Part shown: positions 1 to 4,623 of the stretch, piece after piece
How the letters are laid out: each line of letters opens with the position of its first letter
Numbering within the stretch: position 1 is the stretch's first letter
Source: Anaerolineales bacterium
GTDB lineage: Bacteria > Chloroflexota > Anaerolineae > Anaerolineales > UBA11657
DNA: 8,568 nt
Direction of reading: 5' to 3'
Assembly (NCBI GenBank): GCA_947503585.1
Contig: CANNEJ010000051.1
Coordinates: 1-8,568 of the forward strand
Notes under the pieces: generated by a model
The model's database searches: none
What the model was told of the DNA's origin: nothing
What the model saw: only the letters and a program-made list of their open reading frames with translations
Position numbers and translations under genes: made by a program

Positions 1-1
1 C

Positions 2-931
2 CAAGTTGCAGTTGTGAAACCAACGGCCACCCCGCAGCCCACTGCTGTGGTTGTGCCAGCCACGCCCACCGCTGTGGTTGTGCCGGCCACCCCCACAGCG
101 CCGCCGCCAACCGATGTGCCCACTGCCGTAATGGAGCCAACTGCTACCACCGGCGCTGCGGATTGCCCGCCGCCGCCCGGCCCCGGCAAGAAGCCACCGC
201 CGGGCAGCAAGCCGCCGGCCGGGTGCCCACCGCCCCCGGGCGCAGCGGCAGCCGGTGGTGGCACTTCCAGTAGTGGCGCGGCTGCCACTACTACCACGGG
301 CGCTGCGGCACCCGCTGCTGCAGCATCTACCACCACCACGGCTGCAGGCGGTGCGGCCGCCAAATCCTATGGCACTGTGAATGGCGACTGGCGCTCCATT
401 ACTGGCAACGGAATACCCGCGCATACCTATGCGGATCCCAGAGGCGAGGTGCAGGGCCAGAACTTCACCTTCACCCTGCCGGCAAATCCGGTGAAGGGCG
501 CGGGAGCAATCAGCCTGCCGACACGCAATCCGAACCTGATTGGTACGAGCATCTACGGTATCCCGATTTTCAGCAGTGTAAATGCTGAAGGGACCGACAT
601 CTATACCGCGGGCGAGAAGTTTGACAAATGTTACGGCCACCCGAACATGAATGGCTGGTACCACTATCATGTTTTTGGCAGCTGCGTCGCTAGCGGCACT
701 TCCGTGTTGTGGGCCTATGCGCTGGATGGCTTCCCGATTTACGGACCGACCGACAGCGGCAGTTCGTCAGAGCCGGCGGACCTCGATGCGTGTCGCGGCC
801 ACGAGCACGGCAATCTCGGCTACCATTACCACTCCAAGGATCCCAGCCGCATGGACGGTAACTATGTAATTGCGTGTTTCATGGGATCGCAGCTGGGTTC
901 GTGGGTGAATGGCAGCACATCCGGCCCGTAG
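2..931 (+). CDS. YHYH-domain secreted protein, 5' end cut by window edge
   Basis: The frame is open to the left edge, and the GTG at 14 lies inside a Pro/Thr repeat, so the true start and probably a signal peptide lie outside the window. Numbering from that GTG, residues 3-45 are a Pro/Thr/Val linker, 51-76 a Pro/Gly/Lys segment with a PPPPG motif after each of two cysteines, and 77-117 an Ala/Thr/Gly tract. The folded part begins near 118. It carries two YHYH motifs (216-219 and 270-273), the DGFPIYGP motif at 238-245, GHP at 208-210 and cysteines 206, 224, 260 and 288 that could form disulfides. This is the YHYH domain family, usually found in exported proteins; its biochemical role is not established, though the His clusters suggest metal binding (inference). 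Low-complexity linkers of this style are typical of Chloroflexota surface proteins. Domain call secure, function open. Confidence 0.88.
   Translation, partial: QVAVVKPTATPQPTAVVVPATPTAVVVPATPTAPPPTDVPTAVMEPTATTGAADCPPPPGPGKKPPPGSKPPAGCPPPPGAAAAGGGTSSSGAAATTTTGAAAPAAAASTTTTAAGGAAAKSYGTVNGDWRSITGNGIPAHTYADPRGEVQGQNFTFTLPANPVKGAGAISLPTRNPNLIGTSIYGIPIFSSVNAEGTDIYTAGEKFDKCYGHPNMNGWYHYHVFGSCVASGTSVLWAYALDGFPIYGPTDSGSSSEPADLDACRGHEHGNLGYHYHSKDPSRMDGNYVIACFMGSQLGSWVNGSTSGP
38..91 (+). repeat. Two tandem 27-bp repeats encoding PTAVVVPAT
   Basis: Two nearly identical 27-bp units, 38-64 and 65-91, each encode PTAVVVPAT in the linker of the YHYH protein. A partial third unit (PTA) follows, and VAVVKPTAT at the left edge looks like a diverged earlier copy. 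The array therefore probably continues outside the window. Copy-number change would alter only linker length because the unit is a multiple of three. Confidence 0.85.
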
Positions 932-959
932 GCAGCGCGGCGCTTTAGCTGCTGTGGTG

Positions 960-1020
960 CCGGCAGCGGCCCGCATGGTGGCAGCGCCAGCTTGCAAGCC
1001 AACTGCTGCCCGCCTGCCGG
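960..1020. repeat. Nested inverted repeats between the YHYH and cupin genes
   Basis: CCGGCAG at 960-966 pairs with CTGCCGG at 1014-1020. Inside it GGCAGC at 980-985 pairs with GCTGCC at 1005-1010, and the 10-bp palindrome GCTTGCAAGC lies at 990-999. The RNA could fold into a long imperfect stem. There is no T-tract, so a standard intrinsic terminator is not shown. It lies 29 bases after the YHYH stop, a plausible place for transcript-end processing. Confidence 0.45.
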
Positions 1021-1101
1021 CTGTTCGCAGTGGGCGCGGTGCCGTCAATGCCGGGGTGTGCCACCACAGCCACAGTCCGAAAAATATTAAGTGAGGGCCC
1101 G

Positions 1102-1569
1102 ATGAAACCAGATCCGTCAGTTCTGCCCGGCCTTGTAGAAACGCTGGAAGGCATCAAAGTGCTGCGTGCCAGCGGATCGGGGCACCAGCGCGGCTGGAAC
1201 GGCATCCAATACCAGCAGGGCCTCTCCGGCCGCAACTGCGGCGCGCAGAGCCTGTCGGTAAATGTGGCGACCGTGCCGCCCGGCGCCATCGCGTATGCGC
1301 ACATCCATGCCGGCTTTGAGGTAATGCTGTTCATCGTTTCCGGCCGGGTGCGCCATGACTTTGGCCCGGACTTGATGCACTCCGTGATCAATGAAGCCGG
1401 CGACTTTATTTACATCGAGCCGGGCGTGCCGCACGAGGTGGTCAACATTGGCGACGGGCCGCTGACTGCGTTTGTAGCGCGCTCCACAGCGGATGAGTGG
1501 GACAAGATCACGGACTATCCGTCGCGGCACCGCCCGGCTGCGCAGACACCGGCAGCGCGCCTGCAGTAA
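1102..1569 (+). CDS. Single-domain cupin protein
   Basis: A 155-residue protein with one conserved beta-barrel cupin domain at about residues 48-127. Cupin motif 1 appears as H67-x-H69-x3-E73 and motif 2 as EPGVPH with H111, followed by N115; these four side chains (two His, Glu, His) are the usual metal ligands and all are present. The usual first Pro of motif 2 is replaced by Glu, a common variant. Small cupins of this type are metal-dependent enzymes or sugar/small-molecule binding proteins; no substrate can be read from the sequence. The ATG at 1102 is preferred over the GTG at 1030 because GAGGG (1093-1097) sits 4 bases upstream and the extra 24 residues are not cupin-like. The C-terminal 20 residues (Pro/Ala/Arg) look disordered. 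It is probably transcribed alone: inverted repeats lie on both sides. Confidence 0.88.
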   Translation: MKPDPSVLPGLVETLEGIKVLRASGSGHQRGWNGIQYQQGLSGRNCGAQSLSVNVATVPPGAIAYAHIHAGFEVMLFIVSGRVRHDFGPDLMHSVINEAGDFIYIEPGVPHEVVNIGDGPLTAFVARSTADEWDKITDYPSRHRPAAQTPAARLQ

Positions 1570-1573
1570 CAAA

Positions 1574-1609
1574 GCCCGGCGGGGCCGCGCTGTCGGCCGG
1601 CTGCCGGGC
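1574..1609 (+). terminator. GC-rich hairpin after the cupin gene
   Basis: GCCCGGC at 1574-1580 pairs with GCCGGGC at 1603-1609, and GGCC at 1583-1586 pairs with GGCC at 1595-1598, leaving an 8-base loop. It begins 5 bases after the cupin TAA. The following bases (gtaaattt) give only a short, broken T-tract, so it may act as a weak terminator or a 3' stabilising hairpin. Confidence 0.5.
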
Positions 1610-1683
1610 CGTAAATTTGCGGCAGCTGCACTGCTGGCAACCGCGCTATTTACCGCTTAAATTGCTCAAATTTCCGCAACATC

Positions 1684-1712
1684 TTGACTGCGGGCGCGTA
1701 GGCTGGTATGCT
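1684..1712 (+). promoter_or_regulatory. Sigma70-type extended -10 promoter for the first coiled-coil gene
   Basis: TTGACT at 1684-1689 (5 of 6 to the -35 consensus) is separated by exactly 17 bases from TATGCT at 1707-1712. TG at 1704-1705 adds an extended -10 element. The expected transcription start is near 1718-1720, which leaves only about 2-4 bases before the ATG at 1722, so the mRNA would be essentially leaderless. A small inverted repeat AAATT (1659-1663)/AATTT (1669-1673) lies just upstream of the -35. Confidence 0.6.
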
Positions 1713-1721
1713 TCCACAATC

Positions 1722-1973
1722 ATGGCGTCAAAAGATCAGCTAATAAGGCAGCGCCGTGAACTTGAACAGCAGGTGCGCCAAATCGCGCGTTTGCAGCAGC
1801 TGCTGCGCGAAGAGCTCTGGCAACTCGCTGGCCAGCGCAGTGCGCTGGCGGCGGAGCAGCCGCGCCATACTGCGCAGCTGGCCCAGAACAACCTCCAAAT
1901 TGACCAACTAGTCGCCCAAATTCAACAGCTAAAAGCCGCCGATGCAAAGTATGCGGCGGCGCTGTTGCGCTAG
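1722..1973 (+). CDS. Small Gln-rich coiled-coil protein 1 (83 aa)
   Basis: I do not recognise a named family. Hydrophobic residues fall at every seventh position from the N-terminus (L7, L14, I21, L28, L35, L42). P47 then breaks the helix, and a second coil continues with L53, I60, I67 and L63, L70. Gln and Arg fill most other positions (for example RQRREL at 9-14). There is no signal peptide, membrane segment, Cys pair or catalytic motif, so a cytoplasmic two-helix coiled coil is likely. The ATG at 1722 is chosen because the promoter at 1684-1712 points at it; it has no Shine-Dalgarno sequence, which fits leaderless initiation, and the upstream in-frame extension (to 1497) overlaps the cupin gene and is not coiled-coil. 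The N-terminus MASKDQL resembles MPSKEEL of the gene at 3219 and MPTKADKL of the gene at 2725, linking the three. Confidence 0.6.
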   Translation: MASKDQLIRQRRELEQQVRQIARLQQLLREELWQLAGQRSALAAEQPRHTAQLAQNNLQIDQLVAQIQQLKAADAKYAAALLR

Positions 1974-2049
1974 CGCTTCGCAATCCCGACGCCCCTAACA
2001 AGCTCGGCGCCGCAGCCGACATTTATACTTGCAGGACAGCGCTGTGTTT

Positions 2050-2158
2050 GGCTACCACCCGCGCCCGGTGGGGCACCCCAGCCGGTAGCCGGGCAGGCTG
2101 CGCGGCGAAAACGGTTCGTGCAGTCGCGGGAGTTTTCCTGCACAGTCTGCAGCCTCCC
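2050..2158. repeat. Two nested stem-loops in the 383-bp gap after coiled-coil gene 1
   Basis: The gap 1974-2356 holds no convincing gene. GGCTACC at 2050-2056 pairs with GGTAGCC at 2084-2090, enclosing a small GGTG (2067-2070)/CACC (2074-2077) hairpin. Farther on, GGGAG at 2128-2132 pairs with CTCCC at 2154-2158, enclosing CTGCA (2138-2142)/TGCAG (2148-2152) with a 5-base loop. A TATACT -10-like hexamer at 2024-2029 lacks a matching -35. The paired stems suggest structured RNA or recombination-prone DNA; no known RNA family is recognised. Confidence 0.45.
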
Positions 2159-2356
2159 AACCTCACGCCCAATTTTGTGCGCAGCACCGCACACTTGGCG
2201 CAGCCATTAGCCGGCCAGCGCAAGCAGCCGGCGGGGAGCCGCAACCCGAAAAGTCCGCGTAAAAATGGGGTATGCGTGTGCGCTGCAGCGCTTGCTCGCT
2301 AATGCCGCCCTGACTGATGCCGATACCCTCCGTGCCAGCAAAAAGGGCTGCGACAC

Positions 2357-2596
2357 ATGCAAAACTTCTACGAACTTCAACGGCAAATTACAGAAATTAC
2401 TGAGCAGCAGTATGAGCTTTCCGTGCAATGGCGCCAGCTTTCGGCGGAGCTCAACCAGCTGGAAGAGCATCAGCGCCAGCTGACGGCGGACCGCAACCGG
2501 TTTGATGCGCATCAGCGCCAGTTGGCGGCGCAGTGGCAACAGCTTGCGGCGCAGCGCGTGCAGGCGGCAGCGCTTACAAATTCCGCCCCGCGCTGA
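2357..2596 (+). CDS. Small Gln-rich coiled-coil protein 2 (79 aa)
   Basis: The hydrophobic register is unbroken for ten heptads: L7, I14, L21, L28, L35, L42, F49, L56, L63, A70. Intervening residues are mostly Gln, Glu, Arg and His. No Pro or Gly interrupts residues 1-70; only the last nine residues (TNSAPR end) look disordered. A single continuous helix that dimerises or bundles is the natural prediction. Start: ATG 2357 has AAAAGGG at 2341-2347 about 9 bases upstream, a moderate Shine-Dalgarno. Unlike genes 1, 3 and 4 it lacks the M-[AP]-[ST]-K N-terminus. Residues 37-70 are encoded by 21/42-bp DNA repeats, a sign of growth by heptad duplication. The long Leu/Arg-rich reading frame on the opposite strand is a mirror of CAG/CTG codons and is not favoured. 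Confidence 0.6.
   Translation: MQNFYELQRQITEITEQQYELSVQWRQLSAELNQLEEHQRQLTADRNRFDAHQRQLAAQWQQLAAQRVQAAALTNSAPR
2467..2554 (+). repeat. In-gene heptad repeats at DNA level (21/42-bp period)
   Basis: GCATCAGCGCCAG at 2467-2479 recurs exactly at 2509-2521, 42 bases later, and the similarity continues to 2488/2530 with two mismatches. The unit at 2513-2533 is followed directly by a diverged 21-base copy at 2534-2554 (both end in gcggcgcag and encode QRQLAAQ and WQQLAAQ). The period equals one or two heptads. Confidence 0.75.
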
Positions 2597-2621
2597 GCGT
2601 GCCCGGCATTTGCACTCCGCT

Positions 2622-2664
2622 GGCCACATACACCGCACAGTGTTTGCGGCCCGCCGCTGTGGCC
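2622..2664. repeat. Nested inverted repeat after coiled-coil gene 2
   Basis: GGCCACA at 2622-2628 pairs with TGTGGCC at 2658-2664, and inside it CCGCA at 2633-2637 pairs with TGCGG at 2645-2649 around a 7-base loop. It begins 26 bases after the stop of gene 2. No T-tract follows. It is the same nested-stem style seen after genes 1 and 3. Confidence 0.5.
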
Positions 2665-2680
2665 GCCCGCAGATAAACCG

Positions 2681-2725
2681 ATGAAACGAATCACTCATTC
2701 AAGCACTGGAAGGGGGCTGGCGTAA
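2681..2725 (+). CDS. Possible 14-residue leader peptide overlapping gene 3
   Basis: ATG 2681 opens a 14-codon frame (MKRITHSSTGRGLA) whose TAA at 2723-2725 overlaps the ATG of coiled-coil gene 3 in a TAATG. Such overlaps commonly couple translation of two ORFs. No good Shine-Dalgarno precedes 2681, and an independent one (GGAAGGGGG, 2708-2716) lies inside it for gene 3, so the mini-ORF may be accidental. It is reported because the gene at 3219 starts in the same kind of overlap. Confidence 0.2.
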   Translation: MKRITHSSTGRGLA

Positions 2726-2892
2726 TGCCAACCAAGGCCGACAAACTGCGCGAGTTTGATGCCCAACAGCGCGCGATTAATGAACAGCGCACGCAGCTTT
2801 CCGAGCACGAGCGCCAGCTATCCGAACTGCGCGTAGTTCTAGACGAGCAACTGCGCCAGCTGGAGCGGCAGCTCCGCCAGCTCGAAGCCTGA
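2725..2892 (+). CDS. Small coiled-coil protein 3 (55 aa)
   Basis: A very short gene with clear signals. GGAAGGGGG at 2708-2716 is a strong Shine-Dalgarno 8 bases before ATG 2725, and the stop is TGA at 2890-2892. The heptad register runs the whole length: F11, I18, L25, L32, L39, L46, L53, with L43 and L50 adding the second hydrophobic position. Charged residues (E, R, D) are denser than in its neighbours and the C-terminus is a regular ELRV...RQLERQLRQL pattern. N-terminus MPTKADKL resembles MPSKEEL of gene 4. No family is recognised; there is no membrane or signal segment. A parallel dimer, or pairing with the other cluster members, would fit. Its 55 residues are below many gene-finder cut-offs, so homologues may be under-annotated. 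Confidence 0.62.
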   Translation: MPTKADKLREFDAQQRAINEQRTQLSEHERQLSELRVVLDEQLRQLERQLRQLEA

Positions 2893-2893
2893 T

Positions 2894-2940
2894 GGCTGGA
2901 GCCGGGCCGGCTGCGAAGCCGGCAGCGGCGGCCGCCAGCC
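2894..2940. repeat. Long nested hairpin directly after coiled-coil gene 3
   Basis: Three stems nest: GGCTGG 2894-2899 with CCAGCC 2935-2940, GCCG 2901-2904 with CGGC 2926-2929, and GCCGGCT 2906-2912 with AGCCGGC 2917-2923 closing a GCGA loop of the stable GNRA type. It starts one base after the stop codon. No T-tract follows, so a 3' RNA-stabilising or processing hairpin is as likely as a terminator. Confidence 0.6.
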
Positions 2941-3018
2941 CGCGCGCACAGCGCAGTAATTTTTGCCGGCCAGGCAGGCCGGCGCCCCGCCCGATCTCAA
3001 TGCCCACCCAAGCACAGT

Positions 3019-3047
3019 TTGACTACTATGGCCGCGGCGGTTAATGT
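3019..3047 (+). promoter_or_regulatory. Possible sigma70 promoter upstream of coiled-coil gene 4
   Basis: TTGACT at 3019-3024, the same -35 hexamer as at 1684, lies 17 bases before TAATGT at 3042-3047 (3 of 6 to consensus, but with the key A2 and T6). The expected start near 3054 precedes ATG 3061. The -10 is weak, so this is tentative. Confidence 0.35.
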
Positions 3048-3060
3048 TAAGCTGCAAATA

Positions 3061-3219
3061 ATGGAAGCGATAATCTTAGCAAGCCGGGGTGCGGGCGTGG
3101 CTAGTACCGGCAGCGCATCTCTGCGCCGCCCCAAGTGCCGGTTCAAAGTTATTCCGCAGCGTTCTGTTAAAAGTGCTACGGAGCAGGCGCGTAGCGCGCG
3201 CGCTGCCGGGCCGGCGTAA
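3061..3219 (+). CDS. Possible 52-residue ORF overlapping gene 4 start
   Basis: The frame from ATG 3061 (upstream alternatives ATG 3028 and TTG 3019) runs to TAA at 3217-3219 and overlaps the ATG of coiled-coil gene 4 in a TAATG. The product is basic and Ala/Ser/Arg-rich, without a recognised domain or heptad pattern, and no Shine-Dalgarno is visible. It may be a real short upstream gene coupled to gene 4 or a chance open frame in the 326-bp gap 2893-3218. The promoter candidate at 3019-3047 would place its start just downstream. Confidence 0.22.
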   Translation: MEAIILASRGAGVASTGSASLRRPKCRFKVIPQRSVKSATEQARSARAAGPA

Positions 3220-3605
3220 TGCCCAGCAAAGAAGAACTGCTTGCCCACCAGGCCCGGCTGCGGCTGCGCCAGCAGCAGCTGGACGAGCTGCAACAGCGCC
3301 AGCTGGCTGTGCAGCGCCACCCCACCGGTACGGACGGCTTGCTGGATGCGCAGCAGCAGCGCGAGGTGGAGGCGCAGCGCTACCAGCTTACCAAGCTGCA
3401 GCGGGCGGTTGAGGAGCAGCTCGGCCAGCTTTCCCAGCAGGGCAGCGCCGTTGACGAGCAGCTGCGCCAGCTTGTGCAGCAGCAGCGCCAGCTGGACCTG
3501 CGCCGCGATCGGCTGGCCAGTGAGATGACCATGATTGAAGTGCAGCGCGAACAACTTGAACAGCAGCGCGTGAAACTGAGCGCAGAGCGCGACCAGACCA
3601 CATAA
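3219..3605 (+). CDS. Gln-rich coiled-coil protein 4 (128 aa)
   Basis: The largest member of the cluster. Residues 5-33 form a first coil (L7, L14, L21, L24). HPTGTDG at 34-40 is a break likely to form a turn. Residues 44-120 then give eleven consecutive heptads ending in V50, L57, V64, L71, V78, L85, L92, L99, I106, L113 and L120. Gln makes up a very large share and lies mostly outside the core. The layout suggests a long dimeric coil with a short helix that could fold back on it. There is no membrane span, signal, Cys or enzymatic motif. ATG 3219 overlaps the TAA of the preceding short ORF and lacks a clear Shine-Dalgarno, so translational coupling is possible; MPSKEEL at this start matches genes 1 and 3. 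A 213-residue Leu-rich frame on the opposite strand is its antisense mirror. Family and function unknown. Confidence 0.68.
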   Translation: MPSKEELLAHQARLRLRQQQLDELQQRQLAVQRHPTGTDGLLDAQQQREVEAQRYQLTKLQRAVEEQLGQLSQQGSAVDEQLRQLVQQQRQLDLRRDRLASEMTMIEVQREQLEQQRVKLSAERDQTT

Positions 3606-3631
3606 GCAGCGCGGGCTGCGGTGGGGCGCCC
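3606..3631. repeat. Hairpin and palindrome after coiled-coil gene 4
   Basis: GCAGC at 3606-3610 pairs with GCTGC at 3615-3619 over a 4-base loop immediately after the TAA, followed by the palindrome GGGCGCCC at 3624-3631. There is no T-tract. It is shorter than the structures after genes 1-3. Confidence 0.35.
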
Positions 3632-3670
3632 GGCGCAACGGTCGCGCGCTTCAATTGTGCAGCGCAGCGC

Positions 3671-3922
3671 CTACTGCTGGATGCACTTTTGCGCCTGAGC
3701 ACTCAGCACGCTTGGCTTGCCGGCCGCGGCGCGGCGTGGCGGGCTCCCATTAGCATTTATCACCTTTGCGCGCTCTGGAAGATTGATGTGCGCGGCAGCA
3801 GTGCCCTGAGGTAAGTGCTTGCGCTTGCAGTGTGAGCAGTAGCGCCGCACCCGCAGGTCCGCGTGGCAGGCATTTTTCGGCCATTTCAGGGAACCATTTT
3901 GTTTCGGCCGGATGCGCTGCAA
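3671..3922 (-). CDS. Possible small Cys/His-rich protein
   Basis: The 479-bp gap 3606-4084 has no clear plus-strand gene. On the minus strand a frame of 83 residues, from TTG 3922 to TAG 3671, contains CHADLRVRRYCSHCKRKH at about residues 19-36: a Cys-His, then CxxC with a following His, which could bind zinc. Third codon positions in this stretch are almost all G or C, as in real genes of the window. Weak points: the only usable start is TTG with just AGG as a Shine-Dalgarno hint, the frame stays open about 45 codons farther upstream without ATG, and the last 20 residues look low-complexity. It could be a small DNA/RNA-binding protein, a decayed gene, or chance. Confidence 0.33.
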   Translation of the reverse strand: MQRIRPKQNGSLKWPKNACHADLRVRRYCSHCKRKHLPQGTAAAHINLPERAKVINANGSPPRRAAAGKPSVLSAQAQKCIQQ

Positions 3923-4105
3923 TCGGCCTGAGTGTTTGGGGCGCCAGCGCCGCGCTACGATTGGCTGAAGCTTGCAACCGGCGCCTGCGCAACCCGCCGC
4001 CGCGCCGCCAATGCGTTTTACTTGTGGTAGCCTAGCCTTCCCGCCGTTCCATTATTCGCAAGTTGCATTCTGCGCCAACCCATTATGCCCAACAGGACAA
4101 CCTCC

Positions 4106-4534
4106 ATGTTTTATTTTTCTGCCGGCCTCGCCATCATCGGCGCTGTTTTGTATCAATACTTTGTGAAGCTGGTGCCTGGTTCCATCAACCCGGTTGTGTC
4201 CGTGATTGGCCAGTATGTGGCTGCGCTTATTCTGGGCGTGGGCATCCTGCCGCTGTTTCCGGCGCCGGGCGGGCTGTGGCAGCAGGTGCGCCAGCTAAAC
4301 TGGATTCAACTGGCCTTGGCCGTTTCCGTGGTACTTATCGAGCTGGGCTTTTTGCTTATGTACCGCGCAGGCTGGAATCTCAGCACGGGCAATCTGGTCA
4401 CGGGCGTGTTTATCAATCTGCTGCTGGCGGGGTTGGGGGTGTGGCTAATGGGCGAGCGCATGCAGTACATCAATGCTGCCGGAGTAGCGCTGTGCCTCGC
4501 GGGTGTGGCGCTCATCAGCTATCGCCCGGCGTAA
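4106..4534 (+). CDS. EamA/DMT-like half-size membrane protein (142 aa)
   Basis: A very hydrophobic protein with five predicted membrane helices, roughly residues 3-21, 29-52, 66-86, 95-114 and 121-139. The last two, with the NLVTGVFINLLLAGLGVWLMGE-type pattern and the Glu before the final helix, are typical of the C-terminal half of an EamA domain in the drug/metabolite transporter superfamily. Classical EamA exporters have ten helices; this carries one half, like the small DMT proteins that work as dimers. Substrate unknown. ATG 4106 is preferred because AGGA (4094-4097) lies 8 bases before it; ATG 4085 is in frame and would add MPNRTTS without a Shine-Dalgarno. A TGG-TAGCCT extended -10-like sequence at 4025-4033 has no -35. 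It converges on the regulator gene at 4624-5628. Confidence 0.8.
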   Translation: MFYFSAGLAIIGAVLYQYFVKLVPGSINPVVSVIGQYVAALILGVGILPLFPAPGGLWQQVRQLNWIQLALAVSVVLIELGFLLMYRAGWNLSTGNLVTGVFINLLLAGLGVWLMGERMQYINAAGVALCLAGVALISYRPA

Positions 4535-4560
4535 TGCCCTCGCAATAGTTTTATTTGATT

Positions 4561-4588
4561 GGGCGGCCACAGTTAGCGGCGGCCGCCC
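4561..4588 (+). terminator. Hairpin after the EamA-like gene
   Basis: GGGCGGCC at 4561-4568 pairs perfectly with GGCCGCCC at 4581-4588 around a 12-base loop, 26 bases after the TAA. It lacks a T-tract in the plus direction. Its GGCGGCC cores can also pair with the next hairpin at 4598-4621, so alternative folds are possible. Confidence 0.5.
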
Positions 4589-4597
4589 ACATAGCAA

Positions 4598-4621
4598 AAG
4601 GGCCGCCTTCTGGCGGCCCTT
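4598..4621 (-). terminator. Intrinsic terminator of the sigma4/HARE-HTH gene
   Basis: AAGGGCCGCC (4598-4607) and GGCGGCCCTT (4612-4621) form a perfect 10-bp stem with a 4-base loop. Read on the minus strand it starts two bases after the TAA at 4626-4624 and ends in TTTT (4599-4596), the layout of a rho-independent terminator. It could also stop plus-strand transcripts of the converging EamA-like gene, though with a poorer T-tract. Confidence 0.82.
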
Positions 4622-4623
4622 GA

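Noticed and set aside
945..1572. Two minus-strand ORFs of about 150 residues across the cupin gene
   Set aside because: They are antisense to a cupin whose metal-binding motifs are intact on the plus strand.
1991..2090. Integron attC site after coiled-coil gene 1
   Set aside because: CCCCTAAC at 1991-1998 looks like an attC left core, and small orphan ORFs fit a cassette array, but no matching GTTRRRY core is found downstream and the other gaps lack both cores.
2048..2302. 84-residue plus-strand ORF in the gap after gene 1
   Set aside because: It needs a TTG start without Shine-Dalgarno and reads through two inverted repeats; the product is low-complexity with no family resemblance.
2207..2698. 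163-residue Arg/Leu/Cys-rich ORF on the minus strand
   Set aside because: Antisense mirror of coiled-coil gene 2 extended through GC-rich gaps; no family resemblance or ribosome binding site.
3141..3150. GTTCAAAG as a possible tRNA T-loop
   Set aside because: No acceptor stem, anticodon arm or CCA-side pairing can be found around it.
2997..3638. 213-residue Leu-rich ORF on the minus strand
   Set aside because: It is the exact antisense of coiled-coil gene 4 in the register where CAG (Gln) becomes CTG (Leu). The plus strand shows eleven regular heptads and an ATG, while the minus frame has no domain and no start signal.
4063..4548. 161-residue frame overlapping the EamA-like gene
   Set aside because: It is a shifted frame of the membrane protein; the frame from 4106 has five clean hydrophobic helices and a Shine-Dalgarno.
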